Of a stretch of DNA of 64,000 nt, positions 24,348 through 36,071 are shown one piece after another. The notes under the pieces were generated by a model. That model had not been told where the DNA came from. It made no database searches and was given only the letters and a program-made list of their open reading frames with translations. This DNA is from Rhizophagus clarus (lineage: Eukaryota; Glomeromycota; Glomeromycetes; Glomerales; Glomeraceae). Each line of letters begins with the position of its first letter. Position 1 is the stretch's first letter. The stretch spans positions 372,001 through 436,000 of the forward strand of contig BLAL01000087.1 in assembly GCA_015698045.1 (NCBI GenBank), written 5' to 3'. A program made the translations under genes and the position numbers.

Positions 24348-26260
24348 TTGATGACTAAAAATGAGTCATAATTTGTCATGCTTGGCATTTCTTGGCATTG
24401 AATTTTCCATTAGAATCCATTCTGAAGATTGTAAGAGAAAATATTTTCTTCCTCTAAGATCCACTTTCTTGTCTTCCAAATATAGTTGTTTATTCTCGGT
24501 AATTCACGTTATTGGATATTTTCCTTCGCAGATTATATTGGAAATTATCTTTTTCTACTACGGTTCCTCCTTTCATTGTCGGAAATTTCAGAGTTATTGC
24601 ATTATTTAGAAAGATCCAGAACTTCATTCCTCCATTTTCCTTCAAATCTATCTATTTTCCTTCCTAACTATCCTATTTTTTCTATTTCTAAAAATATACA
24701 AATAAACGAAAATAAACAAAGATAAACAAATAAACAAAAGTAAACTAAACTAATTTAAATAAACTATTCTAGAGATAAACTAAACTAAAAATAATCTGTA
24801 TTACTATTCGGTTATATCTTGTATTACTATTCAGTTATATCATGTGTTTCAGCTAATAATTTATCCTTCAGTTAATAATTCTTCATCGGATAATAATTTA
24901 TCTATTTCCTTCGGATGGTAATTCTTCCATTTCCTTCGGTTAATAATTTAACCTTCGGTTAATAATTTTTTCTTCAGGTAATAATTTTTCCTTCGGGCTG
25001 AAATTTATCAATTTATCCGATAGTTATTTCGTCACTACACCGTCCCACAACTAAAACTCATCAAATTTATTGAATTATGTAATCACTGAATTATTTGTGT
25101 TATTAAACTACATTTATCATACGATAAAGCTTTATCTCCAATCAGCGGATATGGTTTACGATTGGACGGTTAAGTCCGATATATTCTAAGCCTTTTTTAG
25201 GATAAAAAACAAGTATGAAATATTTTTTCTTTTTACTGATTCATATATTAAGAATAGCAATTCTCAATTTAAAAATACTACAGCCGAACTCATCGAAATG
25301 TCGAATTCAAAATACAAAATTTCGACATTTTACGCAAAATTACAGTACCTCGTGAGATTATTGATGCAAATAATAAATTTAAATTAAAAGAATACATAAA
25401 GGTATGATGCACACATAATTACGTTTCTGCAATTGATTATTCGATAATGGTAATGGTTTTTTTTTAATCAAATGATAAACCGCTTATTTTGCCATGTACT
25501 GTACAGTACGATCATTTAGTCATGTTACAATTGTTACATCATATCATGTAACTTGTGCCGCTTGCGCCAAGTCTATTCCTAAAACAATATCTGAAATGAT
25601 GCATCCGCGATTTCTAATGCATGAATGAACCCTAAATAAGATAGTAATGATAATGAGGTTCCCTTTCAGAAAAATGATACGAACTTTTATTTCTCAAGAT
25701 GTAAATAAACTAATTGTAAGTCGCGTAGAAAAAAATAAAGTATGTAAAAAAAACAAAGCGGTGAATTTCTTCCTTGTGTCATATGTTATATTGTGTTGCA
25801 TTAGAATTATATTGTTGTTTTTTCCATCTTACTCTCTATTGGTTAACAGAATGGTATTGTCGTTCACTTGCATTCCATTTTAATTGGAAATAGGCTGACC
25901 AAACAATTACTTGAATTGTAGATTTAAAGAATTTATGCAGGCAATCTCGAAGCTATGGCGTACCGGTGCGTTATACAACCGAGCACGTTATGAGGATACG
26001 TAATTATGGAAATTCCGTAGTTTTAAAAACAAATCTGCAGCTTTTTTACGCAGTGGTCCGAAATATAAGACTTGGTCTTTCATATCAATTATGCCATTAC
26101 TCCGAACTTAAAGGTTTTTATTATATAATGAACTTCATATAAAAGAACATTTGCTATAATGATTTTTTATTTTTTTTATAAATACGGTAGAATTCTCGTT
26201 CAAACTTTTTTAAAAATCTCCTTTAACAATAATCATTTTTAAACACCTAAAATTTTTACA
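24348..26260. other. Gene-poor region with simple repeats
   Basis: No supported gene. It contains AAATAAAC-type simple sequence at about 24690-24790 and the CTTCGGTTAATAATTT repeat. ORFs at 24361-24725 and 25647-25883 have skewed composition and no recognised domains. Confidence 0.4.
24845..25010. repeat. Degenerate short tandem repeat (about 20-27 bp)
   Basis: Variants of CCTTCGGTTAATAATTT repeat about seven times with changing spacing. No coding potential is seen. Confidence 0.6.
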
Positions 26261-26497
26261 ATGGAACAAGAACAACTACCCACAAATCAAACAACCATTG
26301 CAACTCAAATGGGACGTGATCCTTCACACATAACATCATACACAATTAACAGTTTATCGATCCGTAGACGTCAAAATCAACGACGACTAGGACATAGAAT
26401 TACATTAAATTTTATTAGACAACTTAGAAATTTGCCAAGACAAAACGTAAACGACCCATTCGCAGACCAAATCTTTAATGGAAGTGAATTTTATTAA
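26261..26497 (+). CDS. Small basic hypothetical protein (78 residues)
   Basis: The ATG-initiated ORF starts MEQEQLPTNQTTIATQMGRD, has an arginine-rich centre (SIRRRQNQRRLGHRITLN) and ends DPFADQIFNGSEFY. Codon content is balanced compared with random AT-rich ORFs. A TATAAATA box lies about 80 bases upstream (near 26178). No family is recognised. The basic centre could bind nucleic acid, but that is a guess. It may be a complete small gene or the first exon of a longer one; no downstream partner was identified. Confidence 0.45.
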   Translation: MEQEQLPTNQTTIATQMGRDPSHITSYTINSLSIRRRQNQRRLGHRITLNFIRQLRNLPRQNVNDPFADQIFNGSEFY

Positions 26498-26830
26498 AGC
26501 ATGTTACGTCATTTATTGACATAATATCATTTATTGCCAAATTTCATACGTATTACAATTATAGAGGGAAAAAAAGCAATTATTGGAATTTATTAATCTC
26601 AAATTTGCTGGATTACGGTCAAGAATATACACTTCGTGGCACAAAGATTGCCAATTTTATATAAATAGGGCTTTCCCGAATTTTTTATTATATTAAGGTA
26701 CATATGTACTATGTAGGTATGTACGCATGTACAATACACTATGAGCATACGTTTATTAACTTTATGAACCTGCCCCTTCTCTGTAAGCAAATATACGCAA
26801 ATATAATATTTATAAGGGTTTAAATTTTAT
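26498..26830. other. Intergenic spacer
   Basis: AT-rich 3' flank of the small ORF. A run of GTACATATGTACT-type palindromes occurs at about 26697-26735. No gene is seen. Confidence 0.4.
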
Positions 26831-28036
26831 ACCCCTTAATCACGTGATTTGGTTAATTTTGATTGGCTATATAAACGCATCCCCTCATAATATAAATTTA
26901 CGCGTCTCTTATATTTTTGTAAAATTTCGAAATATTGATGTTTTTTATTAACGTAATTAAGAAAATTATAAATACTGTAATTACAAAGAAATTTACATTA
27001 CAATTATAAAGACAAATACTACATTGTAAAAATAATTTATAGCAAAACAAACAAAATAAAGTATTATCACAAAAATGCATCATTTTAATAAGAAATAAAT
27101 AATAGATTGTTACAAAAGTAAAACACCAAACAATGACAATTAAAAAATCTAGAAGCATTACCGCAATATACCAACGGCCCTATGATCATTTAATAAAAGG
27201 ATAATTTTTTTTAAATACACGATATATGAAAGGCACAGAATGCTTTTATAAAAGATGTTTAACAAATCGTTTTAATAATGTCAAAATATTAAATTTTGTC
27301 ATCGATTTCATTAGCTTTGCATTTGCGCATCAGAGTTAACTCCATCTAGCATCCCTATAAAAATAAAAGTAGGAAGTTTTTTAAAGAAAATAATAATAAC
27401 ACCTCCCCCAGCCCTCCCTTACCTTAATTCCAAAAGTCCGGTCGTGTTTTTCGTCCGGCAACACTACAAAAAAGAAAAAAAAATTAAATAAATAGAAAAA
27501 CCACCGAAAAACACCTCCCCCAAACCCCCCTTACCTTAATTCCATAAGTCCGGTCGTGTTTTTCGTCCGACGTTTTAAATAAAGAAAAAACTTTTTCTCC
27601 TTTGACCTTTCGCCATTTACTTTGGGTTCGTGTTTAATGGTATTTCATACTTTCATTTCTACAAAAAAAAAGAAAAAAACCGTTTTGTTAGAAAAATGAA
27701 TTTATTTTTTACTGAAAAATAAAATAAAATAAAAAATAAAAGTAAGAAATAATGTTATCAAACTTTTTAGCCTCTTCGTTTGAAAGTATAGCTTGTAAGC
27801 CTTTCACACTTGTACCATCATTAATAGAAGCGAAAGAAACATTTTTTTGAAAAAAGTTTTTCTTTTCCCTTCTTACTTACTTTAAGTTCGTATAGTAATA
27901 AAAAGAAAGGGGAAAACATTTCATTAGAAACGTTTAGCAAAAAGAAAATTTTTTTTTTGTGATAGGGGATGCGTTGCAAATATTATTATTTCTTAAACAA
28001 AGACAGCCAATCAAAGTTTATCACGTGATAGGGTGC
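26831..28036. mobile_element. Inverted-repeat-bounded unit with CACGTGA and CCAAT motifs
   Basis: The left arm (26831-26886) runs ACCCC, TCACGTGA, GATTGGCT, AACGCATCCCCT. The right arm (27961-28036), on the opposite strand, runs CACCC, TCACGTGA, GATTGGCT, AACGCATCCCCT. The same motifs in the same order but opposite orientation suggest terminal inverted repeats of a non-autonomous element of about 1.2 kb. The alternative is two promoter modules, since CACGTGA and CCAAT are also common fungal promoter elements. No transposase frame was seen inside. Confidence 0.45.
27401..27572. repeat. Two direct copies of a GC-richer block, 112-bp spacing
   Basis: ACCTCCCCCA, CTTACCTTAATTCCA, and AAGTCCGGTCGTGTTTTTCG occur at 27401 and again at 27513, each followed by A-rich sequence. 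The blocks are nearly identical, contrast with the AT-rich context and have no evident frame. Confidence 0.75.
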
Positions 28037-28877
28037 GTTGCAACGCCCCTGCGTAAAAAGCTTTTTTCCTATTTATAATAGTTAATTTACAGTTATTTAA
28101 CATTTCATCGGATTGCCTGATATTTAGTAATGTAATTATAATTTTTTTTTTTAAAAAAAAAAAAAATAATACTAAATCTTTATTCATTGTAAGATAATGT
28201 GCTATAAAGTATCCTTTTTTTTACATCCTAGAATGATTAAAACCGACTAAACTCAAGAAAGTTAGTACTGTTTTACATTTTTAACGAGTTTTCCTAATCT
28301 GAGAATCTTGTTTAGGAATTTTGAGCTTCGTAGCATACGTTTCACCTAAATTATTTATTTTAATTATTTATCTATTTATAAACTATTGTTAATCATTCAT
28401 TCATACTTTTATTTATAAATGTTTTTTTTTTTATTTATATGAATGGCCTGTAAACGCAAAACTTCGATAGTTTGGATAATAATATTGACTGTAGTTATTT
28501 ATCGACCTGCTTCAAAAAAATTTTAGCAATGAATGTATCAGCTAACTGATCTAACAGAACTGTAATAATATAAGTTTCTTCAAATAAAATTTAATAAACT
28601 GCGTGCAATCTCAATTCTCAAAACGCTGAGTACATAAACTATGCATTGTTTTTGATTAAGAAAAAATTTACAGACGGCTCGCTTCATAACGAACTCACGT
28701 TATACGAATATTTTTATAACGGATATTTTTTGTATGTCATACAGTACATTTTTATAATACAATATGGCAAAATTTTCCAGATTTTCCCATCATGTTAATG
28801 AATAATTTTCTTATAACGAAGGCCCCATTTTCTAAGGCAAAATATAATAAGCAATCTTAAAAAGTATTTATTTGTTA

Positions 28878-28950
28878 ATCCATTTGAAATCTCAGCCTCA
28901 AAATCTATAGTTAATGATTTTATATTTTGACATATTCGAAATATTCGAAA
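28878..28950 (-). pseudogene. Fragment related to the F-box-like pseudogene
   Basis: CCATTTGAAATCTCA, CAAAATCTATAGTT and ATGATTTTATAT match the block at about 18209-18256 with few differences. It is a small remnant with no surrounding gene. Confidence 0.4.
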
Positions 28951-29145
28951 TATTTGAAAAAAAAAAATTTCGGAATTAATGTTCGAACAACTTTAAGATT
29001 TCATAATCATAACTTGTCATTTCGAGTCAATTAAATTACTAATTAATGAATCAGCGTTATCAAAAATCATTCATTACATCACACATTAACATATGATGAT
29101 CTGCACGGGTGATAATTTATCCTACTTTGCTCATAATGAGAATTT

Positions 29146-29153
29146 TCACGTGA
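29146..29153. promoter_or_regulatory. TCACGTGA palindrome upstream of copy D
   Basis: The palindromic E-box lies about 175 bases before the ATG of copy D. The same octamer occurs at 36182-36189, about 110 bases upstream of copy F. Such sites are bound by bHLH factors in other fungi; function here is inferred. Confidence 0.35.
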
Positions 29154-29204
29154 TTCTTGAAATTTTATTTGCGGTGACACTCATGACTATGATGTAAGAG
29201 TGTA

Positions 29205-29213
29205 ACCACATGA
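29205..29213 (+). promoter_or_regulatory. ACCACATGA upstream motif (copy D)
   Basis: AACCACATGACTAATTT lies about 120 bases upstream of the ATG. Copy F has AACCATATGACTTATTT, and copy C has GACCACATGAATAACTT. Confidence 0.4.
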
Positions 29214-29325
29214 CTAATTTTGTAAGTACTTATTTCAAAAAAAAATTTTTTTTTTATATACAGTACTTTGTTATTTTCTTATTTGTTACAATATTTGTTA
29301 TTATTTATCCTTATTTATAAAAAAA

Positions 29326-30831
29326 ATGTCTTTCGAATATTCTCAAGAAGTTATTGATGATTTGGAAAATTTACTTGAAACTGACGAAGGATATGACGTC
29401 ATCATCTACGCGGGTGAAAATGAAAATGTAAAAGAAATACATGCACTATCAAATATTTTACGTATTAAATCTCAATATTTTCGAACTGCATTTTCCAACG
29501 AATTTGCCAAGAAAGATGGAAAATTTATTTTAATCACCCCTAACATTCCTCCCCAACTTTTTAAAATTATTTTAAGGTAATAAAATAAAAATGTAACATT
29601 TATTTATGACCATAGTAATTATAACTGATAATATTTTTTTTTATTTAGGTTTATTTATTGTGGAAAGATCGATTTGACGAAATTACAAGGTCCAGATGTT
29701 CTAAAGCTCTTGGTAGTGGTTGATGAACTTAAAATCCAAACATTAATTCTCTGTATCCAAGAATATTTAGTTAAATATATACATATCTTTTTACAACAAT
29801 ATCCTATAGAAATTCTTGAAACGATTCATCAACATGAAATTTTCACAGATTTGTGGAATTATTGCCTTGAGGAAATTTGTGCTGAACCAGATATATTATT
29901 TAAATCTGATAAATTTATCAATTTAAAGGTAACTTTATTAGAATTACTTTTAAAACGAGATGATTTATTATTGGATGAAATTGATATATGGGATAATTTA
30001 ATCAGGTGGTGTTTTTCTCAACATCCTTGTATTCAACAAGATGATGTTAATAAGTGGAATAATGAAGAAATTATAATTATGAAAAGAACTCTTCATGAAT
30101 TTATTCCTTTAATTAGATTTTATCATATAACTTCAGAAGATTTTCTTTTAAAAGTATATCCTTTTAGAATGTTATTACCTGAAGATTTGATTAATAATGT
30201 GCTTGCATTTCATATGGCACCAAATAAGATATTAAAATCTGATATGCAACCTTTTAGGAAACAGAAAAGTGTTTCTGATTCTGCTATCATTGACGATGAA
30301 CATTTTGCTATCTTTTCTAGTTGGATCGAAAAGGAAAATGATTCTTATTATAATAAAAGAAATATTCCTTATAATTTCAAATTACTTTATAATTCTAGTA
30401 GGGATGGTAATTCAGCCGCAGATTTTCATAAAAGATGTGATAATAAAGGTGCTACTATAGTAATAGCTAAAGTCGCAAATTCTGATGAAATAATTGGAGG
30501 ATACAATCCAGTTTCTTGGGATTCGACTAATACTTGGAAATCTACTAAAAATAGTTTTATATTTTCATTTATGAGTAGTACAAATCTTCAAACTGCGAAA
30601 GTAAGTCATATTAATGTTGGATATTTTGATTATTCTATTTATTGTTATCAAAACCATGGACCAACATTCGGTAGTGGTCATGATTTAGCTCACTATGGGG
30701 GTACTACTTGGAGAAGTAATAATAAATATTCTTATCCTAAAATTGATATACCAAAAAATTGTAAAATAGCTAAAAGTTATAAATTTTTTAATATAGAAAA
30801 TTATGAAGTATTTCAAGTTATTAAAAAATGA
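29326..30831 (+). CDS. BTB-BACK-TLDc domain protein (copy D)
   Basis: Exons 29326-29576 and 29649-30831, with a 72-base GT-AG phase-2 intron, encode 477 residues. BTB: MSFEYSQEVIDDLENLL and YDVIIYAGENENVKEIHA. BACK: the helical middle ending near FIPLIRFYHITSEDF. TLDc: SSRDGNSAADFHKRCDNKGA, IIGGYNPVSWDST and the terminal YEVFQVIKK. The exon junction restores RFIYCGKIDL. Copy E follows about 1.0 kb downstream in the same orientation, suggesting local duplication. Upstream it has a TCACGTGA palindrome and the ACCACATGA motif. Adaptor-type role inferred from domains. Confidence 0.93.
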
Positions 30832-31410
30832 ATAATTTAATTATTAAAGCTTATTACTTTTACGGTGTAAATTATTTAACTATATATATTGCTAATGAAA
30901 ACAGACTTGTTTGCTAAATAATAAACCACATCATCCTTTTCATAAAACAAACTGCAATTTATTAGAATAATTTTGATCACAAATTAAGCAGAAATTTATT
31001 TATAAAATAATGACAAGATAAAGTATAATGCAAATATAAGAGATAAGGTAAACTAGCCTAACTCTAAAAATATAGTATAAGCCCATACTCGAAGTCTCGA
31101 ACTGTACTTCCTGTATAAACTATGCCACACTTCAAAATAACGATAGTTTGCAAAATTTCATTTTAAACAATAATTCCTTATAGTTACTTCTTGCTTTTCA
31201 AACTACTAAGCTGCGTAAAATACTAAGTCGTTCTATATAATAAACTTTTCCCAAATCCTAAATTCCTAAACTAAAATCTTAAATCATAAATCTTATTCAA
31301 ATCCAAAATTTTATATTCTAGGATATTCTAAAATATTCTATACTGAATAATTTACGTCATGCGAAGATATATATAATCTTTTTCCGTTTTCCTTATCATC
31401 CTAATGTAAA
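30832..31410. other. Spacer between copies D and E
   Basis: AT-rich with no gene. Short imperfect runs of AAATCCTAAATTCCTAAA-type sequence occur at 31250-31300. A TATATATAATC box lies at about 31368. Confidence 0.4.
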
Positions 31411-31611
31411 ATGGCAAACCAATCGAATTATGATCTTCTCACTGCACCTGCACCCCAACAAACTATGTTTGATCATGTTACTGCGTCTGTTTCGATTATT
31501 TCGTCATCATCAATTCATCATAAATACACCGAACCGGGTAAAGGGTTAACTTCCTTGTTATGTATTATTTTCTTACCAATTTCAATTGTTCAAAAATTTC
31601 ATTTTATTTAA
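31411..31611 (+). CDS. Small hypothetical ORF (66 residues)
   Basis: It begins MANQSNYDLLTAPAPQQTMF, with a serine-rich centre and a hydrophobic end (LLCIIFLPISIVQ). A TATATATAATC box lies about 40 bases upstream. A GGTAAAGGG near 31535 could be a splice donor, in which case the true protein would differ after about residue 42. Family not recognised. The promoter-like context and non-AT-biased N-terminus give modest support. Confidence 0.35.
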   Translation: MANQSNYDLLTAPAPQQTMFDHVTASVSIISSSSIHHKYTEPGKGLTSLLCIIFLPISIVQKFHFI

Positions 31612-31834
31612 ATATTTACGAACTTCAATTTCTTATTAAGCCTTAATTAGTGAATACTTTTCAAAAACTCTGGACCAATAAAAAAAAAATATTTCATTTG
31701 TTATTGGCATAAATGTGACAAATAGCGTGTAATGATTTGTCACTGTAAAAATGATGCATGTAATTGCGAGTATAAATTTCTTTCCTTAAAAAAAAATATA
31801 CATATATAAAATTACTGTAAAAAAAAGAAAAATC

Positions 31835-33334
31835 ATGTCTTTTGAATACTCTCAAGAAGTTGCTAATGATTTTGAAAAATTACTTGAAGCTGATGAAGAA
31901 TACAATGTTATTATTTACGTAGGTGATAATTCTAAAGAATTTTACGCACATTCAATTATATTACGTATTAGGTCCCAATATTTTTGTACAGTTTTCTCTA
32001 AAGAGTGGTCTGTGAAGAAGGATAGGGAATATATTTTTAAATTCCCTAATATTTCACCTCAACTTTTTAAAATCATTTTAAGGTAAATGTGAAATAATGT
32101 CCATTAATGTAAATTTTTACTATAAAATTAACGTCAAGAAAATATTAGATTTCTTTATTGTGGAAAGGTCAATTTGGAAAATTTACAGGGACCAGATATC
32201 ATAAAACTTTTGATAGTGGCTGATGAATTAAAAATTCAAACATTGATTCTTTGTATTCAAGAATACTTGATTAAATATCAATACGAATTTTTACAACAAA
32301 ATCTCTTAGAAATTCTTGAAACTGTCTACCAACGTGAATCTTTCACAAATTTATGGAATTATTATCTTGAAAATATCTGTGCTAAACCAGTTATATTACT
32401 TGAATCTGATAAATTTATCAATTTAAAAGCACCTTTATTAGAATCACTTTTAAAACGAGATGATTTATCATTAGATGAAATTGATATATGGAATAGCTTG
32501 ATCAAATGGGGTTTTTTTCAACATCCTTCTATCCAACAAGATGTTAAGAAATGGAATAAAGAAGAAATTACGATAATGGAAAGAACTCTTCATAAATTTA
32601 TTCCTTTAATTAGATTTTATCATATGGATTCAGAGAACTTTTTTTTAAAAGTATACCCTTTTAAAATATTAATACCTGACGATATACTTGATAATGTACT
32701 TGCATTTCATATGGCACCAAGTGTAAAATCTAAACTTAATATACAACCCCCTAGAAAACCAATTCATGTGTATGATTCTGTTATAATTGGACCTCAACAT
32801 TTTGCTATTTTTTCTAGTTGGATTGAAAATAAAAATAATACTTATTATAATGAAAGATACATTCCTTATAATTTCAATTTAATTTTCCGTTCTAATAGAG
32901 ACGGTAATACGCCAGCCGCTTTTCATGCTAGATGTGATGATAAGGGGGCCACTATCGTTATAGCAAAAATTCAAAATTCGGAACAAATATTAGGAGGATA
33001 TAATCCATTTAAATGGGATACAACTAATTTATATAAGTTTACAAATAATAGTTTTTTATTTTCATTTACAAATAGAAATAACCTTAGCAGTGCAAAAGTA
33101 TGTCATGTTAAAGAAGGTGATAGTGCTATATATTGTTGTGAAGATTATGGACCAGCGTTTGGTAGTGGTTATGATTTATTTCAAGATGTTGATGGTACTT
33201 GGAAAAATTATTCAAGTTCTTATCCTAAAATTGATTTTCCACAAGATTACTATGATGAGATGGATGATGAGATGGAGGATTATAATGAATTTGATGTAGA
33301 GAATTATGAAGTTTTTCAAGTTATTAAAAAATGA
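31835..33334 (+). CDS. BTB-BACK-TLDc protein with acidic insert (copy E)
   Basis: Exons 31835-32082 and 32149-33334, with a 66-base GT-AG phase-2 intron, encode 477 residues. The start MSFEYSQEVANDFEKLL matches copies C, D and I. BTB carries a shorter loop (YVGDNSKEFYAHS). TLDc reads FRSNRDGNTPAAFHARCDDK, ILGGYNPFKWDTT, and ends YEVFQVIKK. A strongly acidic stretch (DEMDDEMEDYNEFD) lies just before the final strand and is not seen in the other copies. A TATATAAAAT box is close upstream (31802-31811). It is tandem with copy D and convergent with copy F. Confidence 0.93.
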
Positions 33335-34532
33335 ACAATTTTACTAAATTTTTATCTAATCATTCTATAGCTGAAAATTTTTTACGTTTTTTATAATTTG
33401 CTTAAATAAATACAAAAATCTACAAATTCCATAATATTATTCATCAAGTTAATCTGCGTACATTGCATATAAATATTGAACAGTCATAAAATGATAAATT
33501 TTACAAATTATTATTAATTTTTAATATATATTTTGAAATTATACTAGATGCAATATGTGATCAGCTTTGAACTGGCTATAAATCGAAAAATAACCGATTA
33601 GTTGATATAAGCAAATTTATATTAACTTCGTTAATGAAATAAGCGATGAAACTAATTCCAAGATTCTATATTTGTTAAATTTTTTTACTTTAGCTTTCAC
33701 TTTATTCAGCATGTTTAATATGTTTGTACGATTACATTAACATATTTCATAACTTTATTTTGTTTTCCTTTTTTTTTTGAAAAAAAAAATATTTTATCTT
33801 TGTTATTCGGGAATCACATAATTTTCTACTTCATAACTAATGGTCAATAAAATTTGATTTGAAACTATAAAAGACATTAGCATAGATCCGCTTATAATCA
33901 TAATTTTCCTTTTCCTTAGGCTTTTTACAAAAGGTTTCTCTTTCAGCCTCGAACAATATTTGATTAAATTCTTTAATGTCAACAACTATGAGACTATGAA
34001 TCAAAATTTTTGCATGAAAAGGAATACAAATTATAGTCTGCTTATCACTTGTATCTAATTATTTATCTTTAATATAAATATTTTACAAGAATGTCTGGGG
34101 GTAAAACATTTGCATCATACAATTATTATTTAGCGTGATATTTATTCATCAATCTTGTAATTCCATTAGCAGAGCATCCATTACTTCTAAATTTTAAAAT
34201 ATAAATCAAGAATATACTTGTAATAAAATTTGATAATTAGATAAAAGAAAAAGTAAAAACTAAAATAAAAGTAATGTTTATTATACACCAAAATCCACAC
34301 TTAATTTATCAATATCTAGAATTAATATTTATTATAAATTTGCAATTATTTTTTTACCCTCGCTCTCAAAAGTACAATAATAACAGATAAGTATTTCATA
34401 ATTTTTTATCATTGAGCTTTAAAACAATAATAAATTTCAAAGCTTATTAGAATAGTGTAGAATAAATTATAAATTGTCAAAATATTTTTTTATTAAAGTA
34501 AGATTTAATGCAACTAAAGGATATTAAATTAT
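33335..34532. other. Convergent spacer between copies E and F
   Basis: AT-rich 3' flanks of two convergent genes. A minus-strand ORF at 33803-33985 has no recognised family and is probably chance. Confidence 0.45.
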
Positions 34533-36071
34533 TTATTTTTCAATAACTTGAAATACTTCATAATTTTCCACATCAAAAACTTTATAATTTTCAATTATTT
34601 TATAATCTTCTGGCAATTCAATTTTAGGATAAGAATATTCATTATAACTTTTCCAAGTAGTACCTTCACAGTGAAATAAATCATGACCACTACCAAATGT
34701 TGGTCCGTAATGTTTATAACAATAAATAGCACATACGAAATATCCTTCATTAATATGACCTACTTTTGCAGTTTGAAGGTTTGATCTATCTGTAAATGAG
34801 AATATAAAACTATTTTTCGTAGTCACATATCTTCTGCTATCTGAATCCCAAGAAAGCGGATTATATCCTCCGACTATTAGTTCTGAATTTCTAACTTTTG
34901 CTACAACTATAGTAGCACCTTTATTATCACATCTTGTATGAAATGCTTTGGCAGTATTACCATCTCTACTAGCACGATAAATTAATTTAAAATGATAGGG
35001 AATATCCCTTACTTTATAATAAGAACCATTTTTCTTTTCAATCCAACTGGAAAAAATAGCAAAATGTTGAGGTTGAATTATAATTGTATCATGTTTTGGC
35101 TTTCTACGAGGTTGAATATCAAGATTCAAATTTTTATTATTTGATTCCATATGAAATGAAAGTATGTTGTTGGTCAAATATTCAGGTAATAATACTTTAA
35201 AAGGATATACTTGTAAATGAAATTGTTCTGAGGACATATGATAAAATCTAATTAAAGGAATGAATCTACGAAAAGTTTTTTCCATAATCGCAATTTCCTC
35301 TTTATTCCATTTTTTAACATCATATTGAATAGAAGGATGTTGAGCTAAACACCATTTGATCAAATTATCCCATATTTCAATTTCATCCAATAATAAATCA
35401 TTCCGTTTCAAAAGTAATTCTAATAATGGTGCGCTTAACTTGTTTAATTTGTCAGAATTGAATAAAATTTCTGGTCTTTCACAAATTGTTTTAAGAAAAT
35501 AATCACACAAACTTGTGAATGTATTACAGTGATAAACTTTATAAACTGTTTCAAGAATTTCAATAGGATTTAATCGCAAATATTCATATTGATGATTAAT
35601 CAAATATTCTTGAATACAAAAAATTAACGTTTGAATATTAAGTTCATCTACCGCTATCAAAAGGTTTAACAATTCTGGTCCTTGTAATTTCGTCAGATCA
35701 ATTTTTCCACAATAAATAAATCTAGTAAAATATTTTTTTTTTTTTTTAAAAAAAAAAAAGAAATATTATTTATACATATCAACTTTTAATAATTACATTT
35801 ATTTGTTTTCATAATACCTTATAATAATTTTAAATACTTGAGGAGATATGTTCGGCTTTTTGAAAATAAATTTCCCATCTTTTTTATTGGCCCATTCATT
35901 AGATAATACCGCACGAAAATATTGAGACCTGGTACATAAGATAAGTGAATGTGCACGAATTTCTTTTAAATTTTCATCTTCACCGGCATAAATAATGACA
36001 TCACATTCTTTATTAATTTCAAGTAATTTTTCATAATCATTAGAAACTTCTTGAAAATATTCAAAAGACAT
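34533..36071 (-). CDS. BTB-BACK-TLDc domain protein (copy F)
   Basis: On the minus strand, exon 1 is 36071-35818 and exon 2 is 35721-34533. The 96-base GT-AG intron is phase 2 at the family position, and the product has 480 residues. The start MSFEYFQEVSNDYEKLL was chosen over an upstream in-frame ATG at 36158 because it aligns with every paralogue. BTB: CDVIIYAGEDENLKEIRAHS. TLDc: YRASRDGNTAKAFHTRCDNK, IVGGYNPLSWDSD and the terminal YEVFQVIEK. It is closest in wording to copy C and to the pseudogene at 36770-38278, which is head-to-head with it across about 700 bases. The upstream region has TCACGTGA and an ACCATATGA motif. Confidence 0.93.

Larger units (their letters stand above)
28037..29325. 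other. Spacer upstream of BTB-TLDc copy D
   Basis: AT-rich. Near 28680-28830 there is TTATAACGAA-type sequence resembling debris of pogo/Tigger-like elements. At about 28878-28950 a block resembles the F-box-like pseudogene near 18190-18260. Promoter-type motifs follow at 29146 and 29205. Confidence 0.4.

Noticed and set aside
24130-24388. Overlapping ORFs on both strands at the right end of the TIR unit
   Set aside because: They follow the TCTGCG-type repeats and have no domain; shadows of the repeat.
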